Assembly (NCBI GenBank): GCA_023440705.1
Contig: JAEXRP010000019.1
Coordinates: 1 to 32,240 of the forward strand
Direction: 5' to 3'
Length of the DNA stretch: 32,240 nucleotides
Source of the DNA: Soonwooa sp023440705
GTDB taxonomy: Bacteria; Bacteroidota; Bacteroidia; Flavobacteriales; Weeksellaceae
The notes under the pieces are model-generated. The model was not told the DNA's origin and ran no database searches. It saw only the letters and a program-made list of their open reading frames with translations. A program made the position numbers and the translations under genes. Position 1 is the stretch's first letter. Every line of letters starts with the position of its first letter. Positions 8,512 to 17,546 of the stretch are shown piece by piece.

Positions 8512-10059
8512 TTACAAGTCGAATTTAATGCCTTGTGCTAATGGAAGACCTGTAGAATAATTGATGGTATTCGTTTGGCGTCTCATATAATACTTCCAAG
8601 CGTCAGAACCACTTTCGCGTCCACCACCAGTTTCTTTTTCGCCACCGAATGCACCACCGATTTCTGCTCCAGAAGTTCCGATGTTAACGTTTGCAATACC
8701 ACAGTCAGATCCAGCTTGTGACAAGAACAATTCGGATTCTCGAAGACTTTGTGTCATAATCGCAGAACTTAATCCTTGTGGAACATCATTTTGAATTGCA
8801 ATCGCTTCTTCTAAAGTTTTATATTTAATTAAATAAAGAATCGGCGCAAAAGTCTCATGCTGAACAATTTTGTAAGAATTTTGAACCTCAGCAATACAAG
8901 GTTTCACATAACAGCCACTTTCATAGTCTGCTCCTTCTAACACGCCGCCTTCTACAACGAAATTGCCACCTTCAGCTTTACATTTTTCAATCGATTCTAA
9001 ATATTGATTAACCGCATGCTTGTCGATAAGTGGTCCAACGTGATTGTGTTGATCTAATGGATTTCCGATTTTTAATTGACCATAAGCTTTTACCAATCGG
9101 TCTTTAACGGCATCATAAACATCTTCGTGAATAATCAAACGACGTGTCGATGTACAACGTTGTCCAGCGGTACCAACAGCGCCAAATACAGCACCGATAA
9201 TGCTCATATCCAAATCTGCTTTATCAGAAATAATAATTGCATTATTTCCGCCTAGTTCCAAAATACTTTTTCCGAAACGAGCCGCAACATTCTTATTAAC
9301 TTCACGACCAACTCTCGTCGAACCTGTGAAAGAAATAAGAGCCACTTTTTTGTCATTTACCATTTTGTCCCCGATAACATGATCCGCCACTAAAAGATTA
9401 GAAATACCTTCTGGTAAATTATTTTCTTTGATAACTTCTGCGATAATATTTTGGCAAGCAATCGCACACAAAGGTGTTTTTTCTGATGGTTTCCAAATAC
9501 AAACATTACCAGCAATCCACGCTAGTGCAGTATTCCAGCTCCATACTGCTACTGGAAAATTAAACGCCGAAATAACACCAACAATTCCTAACGGATGATA
9601 TTGCTCGTACATACGGTGACCAGGTCTTTCCGAATGCATTGTAAAACCATGAAGTTGTCTCGAAAGTCCTACTGCAAAGTCGCAGATATCGATCATCTCT
9701 TGTACTTCGCCCAAACCTTCTTGTAAAGATTTACCCATTTCGTAAGAAACAAGTTTTCCTAAATCGTCTTTGTAATGTCTTAGTTTTTCTCCGAATTGAC
9801 GAACAATCTCGCCTCTTTTAGGAGCAGGAATCATTCTAAATTCTAAAAATGCCTTCTCTGCTTTTTCGATAACTTTATTATAATCTGCTTCAGAACTTGT
9901 TGTGATACTCGCAATCTCTTGACCATCTGTCGGCGATTGACTTTTAATAACTTCTCCTGTTGCAAAAAAATCAACACCTGTAGAACTTCCTAAGTTATTA
10001 GCATTGATTCCTAAATTTTCCAATGATTTCTGAATTGAAAATTGGTCTCTTGTATTCAT
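8512..10059 (-). CDS. Aldehyde dehydrogenase, ALDH7-type (aminoadipate semialdehyde / piperideine-6-carboxylate dehydrogenase)
   Basis: An NAD(P)-dependent aldehyde dehydrogenase of 515 residues. The order is typical: cofactor domain with AFNFPVAVWSWN (catalytic Asn), ELGGNNA (general-base Glu) and GQRCTSTRR (catalytic Cys), then the C-terminal GGAFGGEKETGGGRESGSD segment characteristic of the ALDH7/antiquitin group. In that family the substrate is 2-aminoadipate 6-semialdehyde, exactly the product of the neighbouring transaminase, so the pair should convert lysine to 2-aminoadipate. The frame extends to 10116, but MNTRDQ at 10059 fits the family start, and a TATCTTTA -7 element at 10084-10091 would place the transcript start between the two candidates. 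Confidence 0.87.
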   Translation of the reverse strand: MNTRDQFSIQKSLENLGINANNLGSSTGVDFFATGEVIKSQSPTDGQEIASITTSSEADYNKVIEKAEKAFLEFRMIPAPKRGEIVRQFGEKLRHYKDDLGKLVSYEMGKSLQEGLGEVQEMIDICDFAVGLSRQLHGFTMHSERPGHRMYEQYHPLGIVGVISAFNFPVAVWSWNTALAWIAGNVCIWKPSEKTPLCAIACQNIIAEVIKENNLPEGISNLLVADHVIGDKMVNDKKVALISFTGSTRVGREVNKNVAARFGKSILELGGNNAIIISDKADLDMSIIGAVFGAVGTAGQRCTSTRRLIIHEDVYDAVKDRLVKAYGQLKIGNPLDQHNHVGPLIDKHAVNQYLESIEKCKAEGGNFVVEGGVLEGADYESGCYVKPCIAEVQNSYKIVQHETFAPILYLIKYKTLEEAIAIQNDVPQGLSSAIMTQSLRESELFLSQAGSDCGIANVNIGTSGAEIGGAFGGEKETGGGRESGSDAWKYYMRRQTNTINYSTGLPLAQGIKFDL

Positions 10060-10083
10060 TATATATTTTGATTTGTCTGATGC

Positions 10084-10091
10084 TAAAGATA
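10084..10091 (-). promoter_or_regulatory. Predicted -7 element for the lysine-degradation pair
   Basis: TATCTTTA on the minus strand matches TAnnTTTA, with a TTG about 22 bases further upstream. The start would fall near 10078, leaving a leader of about 20 bases before 10059. The next 130 bases toward 10235 hold no gene I can see. Confidence 0.35.
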
Positions 10092-10234
10092 GACAATAAT
10101 TTTCAAATCCTAACAAATATCATGTTTGTAAAGACTGAAATTTAATTTAAAAATGTTCAAAAACTCAATAATGATGGGATTAAACCTAAACTAACAAGCG
10201 TTTGTTAAATTATTTATAATAAATCTAAATAATA

Positions 10235-10265
10235 TTGTTTAAATGAAAATCATCTTATAAATTTG
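10235..10265 (+). promoter_or_regulatory. Predicted promoter of the 50-residue membrane protein gene
   Basis: TTG (10235-10237), 20 bases, then TAAATTTG (10258-10265): a full match to the Bacteroidota TTG/TAnnTTTG promoter. The ATG at 10280 follows after 14 bases. Confidence 0.55.
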
Positions 10266-10279
10266 CAGAAATTAATGTA

Positions 10280-10432
10280 ATGGAAAACGAGAACAAAAAT
10301 TCTAAACTAAAACTTTGGTTCAAAAGAGTTGGTATTGGTGGTTTGATATTTTTTACAGCGAAAGGTCTCGTTTGGCTAGCCGTTTTCTATTATGGCGCCG
10401 ATGCTGTTTTTGGAAGTTGTGCCCAGAAATAA
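10280..10432 (+). CDS. 50-residue single-helix membrane protein
   Basis: A short frame encoding 50 residues, starting MENENKNSKLKLWFKR and ending GSCAQK. The N-terminus is charged and basic; residues about 18-42 form one hydrophobic helix (GGLIFFTAKGLVWLAVFYYG), so the topology is probably N-in. A well-placed consensus promoter lies just upstream and a strong hairpin terminator directly after the stop, which together make it a credible independent gene despite its length. It converges with the DoxX gene and shares that terminator. Its function is unknown to me. It is too short for most gene finders. Confidence 0.68.
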   Translation: MENENKNSKLKLWFKRVGIGGLIFFTAKGLVWLAVFYYGADAVFGSCAQK

Positions 10433-10433
10433 A

Positions 10434-10469
10434 AAATTCGTTACCAGTTAGTAACGAATTTCTTTTTTT
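10434..10469. terminator. Bidirectional terminator embedded in the end of the DoxX coding region
   Basis: An 11-bp perfect stem (10434-10444 with 10451-10461) around a CAGTTA loop, with a T run on each strand. The last four codons and the stop of the DoxX gene (ends at 10448) make up one arm and part of the loop. Confidence 0.85.
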
Positions 10470-10870
10470 GTAAATAATTCATCTATTGAGAACTTGCCAG
10501 GTCCTATGAGAAGGATGACAATAAACATAACGAAATAAAGTACTGCCATTTCTTTAACAGCGTATGGATCGGCACCATGTGCCACAAAGATTGCTACTAG
10601 CATTGTAACTATTAATATAAGGCTAGCAACTCTCGTTAAAAGCCCTAGAATTATTAAAACAGAACATATAACTTCTGCAAATACTACTAGCACCAAAGTT
10701 ATGATTGGACCAAGTCCTAAAAAATCCATAAACTGAATGTCAGCATTAGACATCAGTTTTTCTAATTTTGGATAACCATGCGACAACATCGAAGCTCCTG
10801 CAAAAACACGCAAAATTAATGCTGCTATATTTACTAAGCTTGGATTATTTTCGGAAGATATTACTTTCAT
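10448..10870 (-). CDS. DoxX family membrane protein
   Basis: 140 residues with four predicted helices (about 12-32, 52-78, 80-98, 108-124). The DoxX pattern is visible: LRVFAGASMLSHGYPKLEKL in the first helix and loop, a mid-protein AEVICSVLIILGLLTR, and a closing LLIGPGKFSID. DoxX proteins are inner-membrane proteins; some work in thiol or oxidative-stress balance, but the role here is not given by the sequence. It follows era by 44 bases on the same strand and may be co-transcribed. Transcription ends at the hairpin overlapping its stop codon. Confidence 0.8.
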   Translation of the reverse strand: MKVISSENNPSLVNIAALILRVFAGASMLSHGYPKLEKLMSNADIQFMDFLGLGPIITLVLVVFAEVICSVLIILGLLTRVASLILIVTMLVAIFVAHGADPYAVKEMAVLYFVMFIVILLIGPGKFSIDELFTKKEIRY

Positions 10871-10914
10871 TAGTATGCGTTTAGTTCAAAGCTACAAAAT
10901 AAGTTTTAAAAAGC

Positions 10915-11790
10915 CTATCTATAACCGAAATTTTTGAGATCGCGTTCGTTTTTGCGCCAATCTTTTTTAACTTTTACAAAAAGATTAAGATGGATTTTTT
11001 TACCGAAAAACTTCTCCAAATCAACACGTGCTTCTGTCCCAACTTTCTTTATAGCATCGCCTTTGTGTCCTATAATAATTCCTTTTTGAGAGTCACGCTC
11101 AACATAGATTATTGAATCGATTAAAATAACACCTTCTTTTTCTTTAAAAATCTCAGTCACCACTTCCACAGAATATGGGATTTCTTTATCGTAGTTCAAA
11201 AGTATTTTTTCACGGATGCATTCATTAACGAAAAAACGCTCCGATTTATCTGTAAATTGATCTTTATCGTAATACGGTGGATTTTCTGGTAAAAGCGATT
11301 TTAATTTAGGAAGAATATATTCTGTATTATAAGCTTTAAGCGCTGACACTGGCAGAATCTCCGCTTTCGGGATTTTGTTATGCCAATATTCCACTTTTGC
11401 TTCTAATTCGGCTTGGTTACTAAGATCGACTTTATTTAACAATAATAAAACAGGAACCGGAATTTTATTTAGTTTATCAATCAAAAATTCTGATGGTTCT
11501 TCTTTATCCATCGCATCTACAATGAAAAGGAAAACATCGGCATCTTGAAGACTTTCTTTTACAAAATCCATCATCTTCTCCTGAAGCCCATATTTAGGAT
11601 CGAGAACCCCTGGCGTGTCCGAGAAAACGATCTGCAAATCGTCTTCATTATAAATTCCGAAAATTCTATGTCTGGTGGTTTGCGCCTTTTGCGTTACAAT
11701 CGCCAACTTCTCCCCCATCAATTGATTAAGAAGTGTAGATTTACCTGCATTTGGCTTACCAACTATATTTACAAAACCTGCTCTATGCAT
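10915..11790 (-). CDS. era: GTPase Era
   Basis: An essential ribosome-assembly GTPase that binds the 3' end of 16S rRNA. 291 residues, the normal length. G1 is GKPNAGKST (11-19), with the switch region QTTRHR, G3 DTPG (about 58-61) and G4 NKVD (about 120-123); the KH domain has GIIIGHKGDAIKK (about 238-250), the loop that grips RNA. The start MHRAGFVNIVG matches the family. It is divergent from nrnA, with 139 bases between the starts, and DoxX follows on the same strand. The assignment is secure. Confidence 0.96.
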   Translation of the reverse strand: MHRAGFVNIVGKPNAGKSTLLNQLMGEKLAIVTQKAQTTRHRIFGIYNEDDLQIVFSDTPGVLDPKYGLQEKMMDFVKESLQDADVFLFIVDAMDKEEPSEFLIDKLNKIPVPVLLLLNKVDLSNQAELEAKVEYWHNKIPKAEILPVSALKAYNTEYILPKLKSLLPENPPYYDKDQFTDKSERFFVNECIREKILLNYDKEIPYSVEVVTEIFKEKEGVILIDSIIYVERDSQKGIIIGHKGDAIKKVGTEARVDLEKFFGKKIHLNLFVKVKKDWRKNERDLKNFGYR

Positions 11791-11893
11791 TTATTTAATT
11801 CTTTAAAGATTTGCAAAGTTAAGGATATTAAAATGTAAATTCTAATTTTAAATTCTAAACCAATCTGACTTCTGACATCCCATCAAATTTCCT

Positions 11894-11901
11894 TACATTT
11901 G
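11894..11901 (+). promoter_or_regulatory. Predicted -7 element for nrnA
   Basis: TACATTTG matches TAnnTTTG exactly; no TTG stands at the -33 position, where the sequence reads TCTGAC. It would give a leader of about 20-25 bases to the ATG at 11930. Confidence 0.4.
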
Positions 11902-11929
11902 AGCCTTCAAAAAAATAGAATTTTAAAAC

Positions 11930-12934
11930 ATGTTTAGTCCTCAAGAACTTTCTGAAATCACAAAACTATTAACACCAGACCACAATATCGTTATCACGAC
12001 GCATCATAATCCTGACGGCGACGCGGTGGGTTCTAGCCTTGGACTTTATCATTTTTTAAAAACTAAAGGTATCGAAGCAACGGTTCTTACACCCAATGAT
12101 TTTCCAAAATTCCTAAAATGGATGCCCGATGCAAAGAAAATTGTTATCAGCGAGTATAAAAGAAAAATAGCTGGAGAAGCTCTGTATAACGCAGATGTTG
12201 TATTTTGTCTTGATTATAATGCTACTGCGCGAGCAGGCGTTATTGGAGAATGGGTAAGAAAATCACACGCTAAAAAAATCCTTATCGATCATCATCAAAT
12301 GCCAGAGAATTTTGATTTTGTATATTCTGATACTAGCGTCCCTGCAACTTGCCAGATGGTTTATCATTTCATCGAAGCTTTAGGAGAAGAAAATGCCGTT
12401 AATCAAGATATTGCGGAATGTCTTTACACAGGAATTATGACAGATACGGGCGGTTTTAGATTCCGATCTACAAGTGCGACAACACACCGAATTGTTGCCA
12501 ACCTTATAGAAAAAGGTGCGGATCCTGCAAAAATCACTAGCAATACTTGGGACAATAATACTATTTCTAGATTAAATCTTTTATCTCTTGTATTAGGAAG
12601 AATTGAAGTGGTTAAAGACGGAAAGGTCGCAATACTTTGGCTAAAACGTGAAGAACTAAAATCTCTAGGTTTCGAAAAAGGCGATACAGAAGGTTTCGTT
12701 AATTATGGTTTAAGCATCGCAGGAACCAAAATGGCAGCTTTCTTTATGGAAGATTTGTATGAAGATTTTATTAAAATTTCGTTCCGTTCCAAAGATGATG
12801 TTGACACCAATCAGTTTGCTAGAAAGTATTTCAATGGTGGTGGTCACATTAATGCATCAGGCGGCAAGTATCTCAAAAATATTGAAGACACAATCGAAGA
12901 TTTTAAAAACATAATAGAAAAAGAGGATTTTTAG
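11930..12934 (+). CDS. nrnA: DHH-family bifunctional oligoribonuclease / PAP phosphatase NrnA
   Basis: A Mn-dependent phosphoesterase that degrades very short oligoribonucleotides (and, in studied members, removes the 3' phosphate of pAp). 334 residues. The DHH domain has THHNPDGDAVGSS (24-36), a DYN motif near 98 and the DHH motif itself near 123; the DHHA1 domain ends with GGGHINASGG (about 302-311), which binds substrate. In Bacteroidota NrnA takes the place of the orn oligoribonuclease. The stop codon lies in the loop of the gene's own terminator. It is a single-gene unit, divergent from era. Confidence 0.9.
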   Translation: MFSPQELSEITKLLTPDHNIVITTHHNPDGDAVGSSLGLYHFLKTKGIEATVLTPNDFPKFLKWMPDAKKIVISEYKRKIAGEALYNADVVFCLDYNATARAGVIGEWVRKSHAKKILIDHHQMPENFDFVYSDTSVPATCQMVYHFIEALGEENAVNQDIAECLYTGIMTDTGGFRFRSTSATTHRIVANLIEKGADPAKITSNTWDNNTISRLNLLSLVLGRIEVVKDGKVAILWLKREELKSLGFEKGDTEGFVNYGLSIAGTKMAAFFMEDLYEDFIKISFRSKDDVDTNQFARKYFNGGGHINASGGKYLKNIEDTIEDFKNIIEKEDF

Positions 12935-12945
12935 TCCTCTTTTTT
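12918..12945 (+). terminator. Terminator overlapping the nrnA stop codon
   Basis: A 10-bp stem (12918-12927 with 12935-12944) with loop TTTTTAG, whose last three bases are the nrnA stop codon TAG. A T run forms the right arm and tail. Confidence 0.8.
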
Positions 12946-13050
12946 ATTGCCTAGTTTTAAAAAGAAATTCAAGAACGACATGCTGTAAAAAAATTCGATA
13001 AAAAGTCAATCTAATTTCTAAAACATTTAATTTTATAAAAAATATTAAAG

Positions 13051-13716
13051 ATGGAAAACCAGATTAAAACATCGACTTTAAATTTTCTTTCAAAGCTTGA
13101 AATCAACAACAACCGTGATTGGTTTAATGAAAATAAAAATTTGTACGTTGAAGCGCAACAGAATTTCATTACAGTTGTTGACGATATTATTCAAGGGATT
13201 TCAAATTTTGACAGTAGCGTTGAAAAATTGGAAGCCAAAAGTTGTGTTTTCAGAATATACAAAGACACGCGATTTTCGAAAGATAAAACACCTTACAAAA
13301 CCAACATGGGTGCTTCTTTAGCAGAAAAAGGAACTAAAACTTTGAGTCACGCTGGTTATTACATCCATCTGCAACCTGGTCAATCTTTTTTAGCTGGCGG
13401 CGTTTACATGACCGAAACGGCTAATCTTAAATTAATTAGACAAAAAATAAGTTCTGAATCCGAGGAATTTTTGAATATTTTAAATAACAAAAGCTTTAAG
13501 AAAAATCTAGAACTTCGTGGTGATCGATTGGTAAAGGTTCCACAAGGATTTGATAAAGAAGATCCAATGGCAGATTATCTAAAATACAAACAGTTCACGG
13601 TTTTTCATCAATTGACGGACAAAGAAGTTTTAGATAAAAATTTTGTTGGGAAAGCTGTTAAGATTTTTAAAGAAATTTATCCATTTAATCAGTTTTTAAA
13701 TGAGGCTTTGAATTAA
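13051..13716 (+). CDS. DUF2461 family protein
   Basis: 221 residues matching the DUF2461 (TIGR02453-like) family in its recognisable stretches: NNNRDWFNENKNLY (about 18-31), FRIYKDTRFSKDKTPYKTN (about 67-85), YYIHLQPGQSFLAGGVYM (about 102-119) and a late DPMADYLKYKQF. The protein is predicted soluble with no signal peptide. No biochemical activity for this family is known to me. Its stop codon lies two bases from the stop of the convergent membrane-protein gene, with no hairpin between them, so the two transcripts probably run into each other. The 116 bases upstream show no strong promoter. Confidence 0.85.
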   Translation: MENQIKTSTLNFLSKLEINNNRDWFNENKNLYVEAQQNFITVVDDIIQGISNFDSSVEKLEAKSCVFRIYKDTRFSKDKTPYKTNMGASLAEKGTKTLSHAGYYIHLQPGQSFLAGGVYMTETANLKLIRQKISSESEEFLNILNNKSFKKNLELRGDRLVKVPQGFDKEDPMADYLKYKQFTVFHQLTDKEVLDKNFVGKAVKIFKEIYPFNQFLNEALN

Positions 13717-13718
13717 AA

Positions 13719-14381
13719 TTAAACTTCATTTTCCTCTTCCACATTTCCCCAATATTTAGGGTTTGAAAGGATAAAACTAATAATATCGCCAACAACTTTC
13801 ATCACCAAAATATAGCCAGACAACATGGCAAACAAAGGAATATAAAACTTAAAAAATGGTACTGCTACAAGATCGGAAGCACTGGCATTAGAATAAGTCA
13901 GGCGCTTTTTATTGTTTTGATAATACATAATTCCGTTTGCTATTGCCCAAAATGATGACAACAAATCTGACCATTGAAAAACAAATTCCCCTTCATTTTT
14001 CCAAAGGTTAAATCCATAGAAAATACCAAGCATAAAAACACTGACAAAGCATCCCATTATTAAAAAAATAGCAGCAAAAATCGAATCTCCCGTTTCGTCT
14101 TTGTCGATGTAAGATCCAAATTCTTTTCTATTTTTATCTGTTTTCTTGCGGGTTCTGTTGAGTCTGTATTTCTTTTTAACAAATTTAATCGGTGTATTTC
14201 TGACTAAAAAATAATGCGCAACAATCAAACAAAAAGTTTGGATAATCTGAATAACAACAAGATTGTATAAAAAATCGACATCACTCCCGTAACGAAAAAC
14301 GACGAAAAAATTCAATAGCAAAATGCTCCAGAATAGTGGATCTTTTAGAAGCTTATCAAGAGAAAATTTTGGTTTTAACAT
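13719..14381 (-). CDS. Multi-pass membrane protein, unknown
   Basis: 220 residues with hydrophobic helices at about 15-30, 38-62, 100-126, 136-152 and 172-206, and a strongly basic cytoplasmic-type loop (KKKYRLNRTRKKTDKNRK, about 69-86) followed by an acidic patch. It may belong to the DUF6498 group of membrane proteins, but I hold that loosely. It has no signal peptide and no catalytic motif I can name. It lies downstream of gcvP on the same strand, but the gcvP terminator at 14421-14455 separates them. The 3' end converges almost on the DUF2461 stop. Confidence 0.6.
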   Translation of the reverse strand: MLKPKFSLDKLLKDPLFWSILLLNFFVVFRYGSDVDFLYNLVVIQIIQTFCLIVAHYFLVRNTPIKFVKKKYRLNRTRKKTDKNRKEFGSYIDKDETGDSIFAAIFLIMGCFVSVFMLGIFYGFNLWKNEGEFVFQWSDLLSSFWAIANGIMYYQNNKKRLTYSNASASDLVAVPFFKFYIPLFAMLSGYILVMKVVGDIISFILSNPKYWGNVEEENEV

Positions 14382-14420
14382 TTATTACAATAATTAATTT
14401 TAAAGATAATATTTAATCAT

Positions 14421-14455
14421 AAAAAAACAGCAGCAAAACTAAATTTGCTGCTGTT
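14421..14455 (-). terminator. Terminator of gcvP
   Basis: On the minus strand a perfect 12-bp stem (14444-14455 with 14426-14437), loop of six, then a T run (complement of the A tract from 14421). It lies 31 bases past the gcvP stop codon. Confidence 0.88.
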
Positions 14456-14486
14456 AATATCTAAATTTTTCGTTGAGAAAAATTAA

Positions 14487-17345
14487 TTACATATAAGCTT
14501 CGATTGGCTCACAAGTACAAACTAAATTTCTATCTCCGTAAGCTTCATCAATTCTAGAAACCGTTGCGAAGAATTTGTGATCGCGTACCCAATCCAAAGG
14601 ATAAGCTGCTTTTTCTCTTCCGTAAGGTTTGTCCCAAGCGTCAGAAATAATCACTTGCTCTGTGTGAGGCGCGTTTTTTAACACGTTATTTTCTTTGTCC
14701 GCTTCACCATTTGCAATCTCATCAATCTCTTGTTTAATAGAGATTAAAGCTTCAGCAAATCTGTCAATTTCTGACTTAGATTCAGATTCGGTTGGCTCGA
14801 TCATCAAAGTTCCAGCAACTGGGAAACTCACTGTTGGCGCGTGGAATCCGTAATCCATCAAACGTTTTGCAATATCAGCAACTTCAATTCCTAAAGCTTT
14901 GAACTGACGGAAATCTACGATACACTCGTGCGCTACTCTTCCGTGCTCATTTGAATATAAAATTGGGAAGTGATCCGCAAGAATTTCTTTAAGATAATTA
15001 GCGTTAAGAATCGCGTGTTCAGTCGCTTTCATAAGCCCTGAAGTCCCTAACAACTTGATGTAAGCATACGAAATGTTTAGGATTAAACCTGATCCGTAAG
15101 GTGCTGCAGAAATCGCGTCGATAGCTTCTTTACCACCAGTTTGGATGTTTGCATTGCTTGGCAAGAATGGTACTAAATGCTCAGCAACACAGATTGGGCC
15201 AACACCTGGACCTCCACCACCATGAGGAATAGCAAAAGTCTTGTGCAAGTTAAGGTGGCAAACGTCAGCACCAATGTTACCTGGACTTGTGTAGCCAACT
15301 TGCGCATTCATGTTTGCGCCATCCATATAGACTTGCCCACCGTGTTGGTGAATAAGATCTGTAATTTCTTTTACATTTTTATCAAAGAAACCATAAGTCG
15401 ATGGATAGGTAATCATAATCGCAGAAAGATTTTCTGAATGTTGCTCTACTTTAGCTTTTAGATCTTCGAAATCGATTTCTCCATTTTCTAAATTTTTAAC
15501 AACAACGATTTTCATACCTGCCATTGCAGCCGATGCTGGGTTAGTACCGTGTGCAGATTGAGGAATAACAACAACATTTCTGTGAAGTTCTCCTCTTGAC
15601 TTATGATATTCGCGAATTACCATTAATCCTGCATATTCACCTTGTGCACCAGAGTTTGGTTGAAGTGAAGTTCCTGCAAAACCTGTAATTTCTGCTAAAT
15701 CTTTTTCTAATTCTTTAATTAATTTTTGATAACCTCCAGCTTGCTCTCTTGGCACAAATGGATGAACACTTCCCCATTCTCCCCATGACAAAGGAATCAT
15801 TTGCGTTGCTGCATTTAACTTCATTGTACAAGAACCTAAAGAAATCATCGAATGTGTCAGTGACAAATCTTTACGCTCTAGACGTTTGATGTAACGCATC
15901 AATTCGGTCTCAGTATGATATTTGTTGAAAACCTCTTCTTTAAGGATTTCATCATTTCTAAGCATATCAGCAGGAATCGTGATTTCTTCTTTTAATTCTA
16001 ATTGGTAAGCTTGTTTGCCCTTAAAACTAGCAAAAGCTGATACTAATTTTTGAAGTTTATCAATCGTTGAAGTTTCGTTGATCGAAATACTGATAAAACC
16101 TTGGGTAAAGTAGTTAAGGTTAATTTTTTGGTCAAGCATTAACATCTTTAAAGATGCTTTTTCCTCTTCATGAATTCTAAATTTAACCGTATCAAATACT
16201 GGCTCAGCAACAACATCGTAACCTAAAACTTTAAGCGCATCGCGAAGTGCATTCGCTTTGTAATGAATTTGATTTGCGATAAAATCTAAACCTTTTGGAC
16301 CATGATACACGGCGTACATACCAGCCATAACCGCTAGCAATACTTGTGCTGTACAAATGTTAGATGTTGCTTTTTCTCTTTTAATATGTTGCTCTCTCGT
16401 TTGTAAAGCCATACGAAGCGCACGTCTACCGTACATATCTTGAGAAACCCCAATAATACGTCCAGGAATATCTCTTTTGTAATCCTCTTTACAAGCAAAG
16501 AAAGCCGCGTGTGGACCACCATAACCCATCGGAATTCCGAAACGTTGTGTCGTACCAACTGCACAATCTGCGCCCATAGAAGCAGGTGATTTTAGTTTCA
16601 CCAAAGCCATTGGATCACATGCAACAACCACTTGAAGATCTAAATTTTTATACTCAGCGATTTTTTCTGTGTAATCGATAACTACACCATTCTTTCCTGG
16701 ATATTGTAAAAGCACACCGTAATAAGAATCGTTAAGTTGGTGCTCTTCAAAATTACCAACGATAAGTTCAATTTCTAAACCTTCTGCTTTAGTTTTAAGA
16801 ACTGAAATCGTTTGTGGTAACACCAAATCCGAAACAAAAAACTTGTTAGCATTGGCTTTCTTTTGATCTTTTGTTCTGTTGTTATAGAACATGTGCATCG
16901 CCTCAGCAGCTGCAGTTGACTCATCCAATAATGATGCATTTGCCAATTGGAAACCTGTTAAATCGCAAACAACCGTTTGGAAATTAAGTAAAGCTTCTAG
17001 ACGACCTTGTGCAATCTCAGCTTGGTAAGGCGTATAAGCTGTGTACCAAGACGGATTTTCCAAAATGTTTCTTTGGATAGCCGATGGCAAAATTGTATTA
17101 AAATATCCAAATCCAATGTAATTGTCAAACATTGTATTTTGAGATGCCAAATCTTTAGAATGCAATAACATTTCGTATTCCGAAAGTGGTGCCGAAATAT
17201 CAAGGTCTTTTTCTAATCTAATAGCATCTGGAAGGGTTTGCGAAATAAGTTGTTCTACAGAATCAACGCCTATTCTTTTTAACATTGCCGCTTTATCAGC
17301 GTCGTTCAGGCTTATGTGACGGTTCACAAACTGCTGTGTATTCAT
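14487..17345 (-). CDS. gcvP: Glycine dehydrogenase (decarboxylating), P-protein of the glycine cleavage system
   Basis: A PLP enzyme that decarboxylates glycine and passes the aminomethyl group to the lipoyl arm of the H-protein. 952 residues, the single-chain form in which two aminotransferase-like halves are fused. The PLP lysine is Lys702 in HLNLHKTFAIPHGGGGPG; the N-terminal half has YTAYTPYQAEIAQGRLE (about 101-117), and SLGSCTMKLNA (about 502-512) opens the second half. The start MNTQQFVNRH fits the family. A good promoter lies upstream and a terminator downstream, so it is a single-gene unit; gcvT and gcvH are not in this window. The 200-base upstream region shows no glycine riboswitch. 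Confidence 0.96.
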   Translation of the reverse strand: MNTQQFVNRHISLNDADKAAMLKRIGVDSVEQLISQTLPDAIRLEKDLDISAPLSEYEMLLHSKDLASQNTMFDNYIGFGYFNTILPSAIQRNILENPSWYTAYTPYQAEIAQGRLEALLNFQTVVCDLTGFQLANASLLDESTAAAEAMHMFYNNRTKDQKKANANKFFVSDLVLPQTISVLKTKAEGLEIELIVGNFEEHQLNDSYYGVLLQYPGKNGVVIDYTEKIAEYKNLDLQVVVACDPMALVKLKSPASMGADCAVGTTQRFGIPMGYGGPHAAFFACKEDYKRDIPGRIIGVSQDMYGRRALRMALQTREQHIKREKATSNICTAQVLLAVMAGMYAVYHGPKGLDFIANQIHYKANALRDALKVLGYDVVAEPVFDTVKFRIHEEEKASLKMLMLDQKINLNYFTQGFISISINETSTIDKLQKLVSAFASFKGKQAYQLELKEEITIPADMLRNDEILKEEVFNKYHTETELMRYIKRLERKDLSLTHSMISLGSCTMKLNAATQMIPLSWGEWGSVHPFVPREQAGGYQKLIKELEKDLAEITGFAGTSLQPNSGAQGEYAGLMVIREYHKSRGELHRNVVVIPQSAHGTNPASAAMAGMKIVVVKNLENGEIDFEDLKAKVEQHSENLSAIMITYPSTYGFFDKNVKEITDLIHQHGGQVYMDGANMNAQVGYTSPGNIGADVCHLNLHKTFAIPHGGGGPGVGPICVAEHLVPFLPSNANIQTGGKEAIDAISAAPYGSGLILNISYAYIKLLGTSGLMKATEHAILNANYLKEILADHFPILYSNEHGRVAHECIVDFRQFKALGIEVADIAKRLMDYGFHAPTVSFPVAGTLMIEPTESESKSEIDRFAEALISIKQEIDEIANGEADKENNVLKNAPHTEQVIISDAWDKPYGREKAAYPLDWVRDHKFFATVSRIDEAYGDRNLVCTCEPIEAYM

Positions 17346-17384
17346 TTATACTTTTTATTAGGAATTATCAAATATTAATGAGCG

Positions 17385-17414
17385 TAAATTTACGATAAAT
17401 AACAGAAATTACAA
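17385..17414 (-). promoter_or_regulatory. Predicted promoter of gcvP
   Basis: On the minus strand TTG (17412-17414), 19 bases, then TAAATTTA (17385-17392). Spacing and boxes fit the Bacteroidota consensus, with one change at the last position. It predicts a leader of about 30 bases. Confidence 0.5.
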
Positions 17415-17512
17415 AGCCTATTATTCATGACATATTAGCAATCGCAACAATTGATAAAACTTATAAAATATTCAAATCTGAAAAACTAATTTAGAATTAT
17501 TAAAAATATTGT

Positions 17513-17542
17513 TTGTAATTATTCTAAATTAATTTATATTTG
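17513..17542 (+). promoter_or_regulatory. Predicted promoter of the cysteine-rich small protein gene
   Basis: TTG (17513-17515), 19 bases, then TATATTTG (17535-17542), a full consensus match. The ATG at 17547 lies only four bases beyond the -7 box, so the transcript would be leaderless or nearly so. Confidence 0.55.
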
Positions 17543-17546
17543 CAGT

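Noticed and set aside
17346..17546. Glycine riboswitch upstream of gcvP
   Set aside because: The region is very AT-rich and lacks the conserved purine-rich glycine-binding core and paired helices; a simple promoter explains it.
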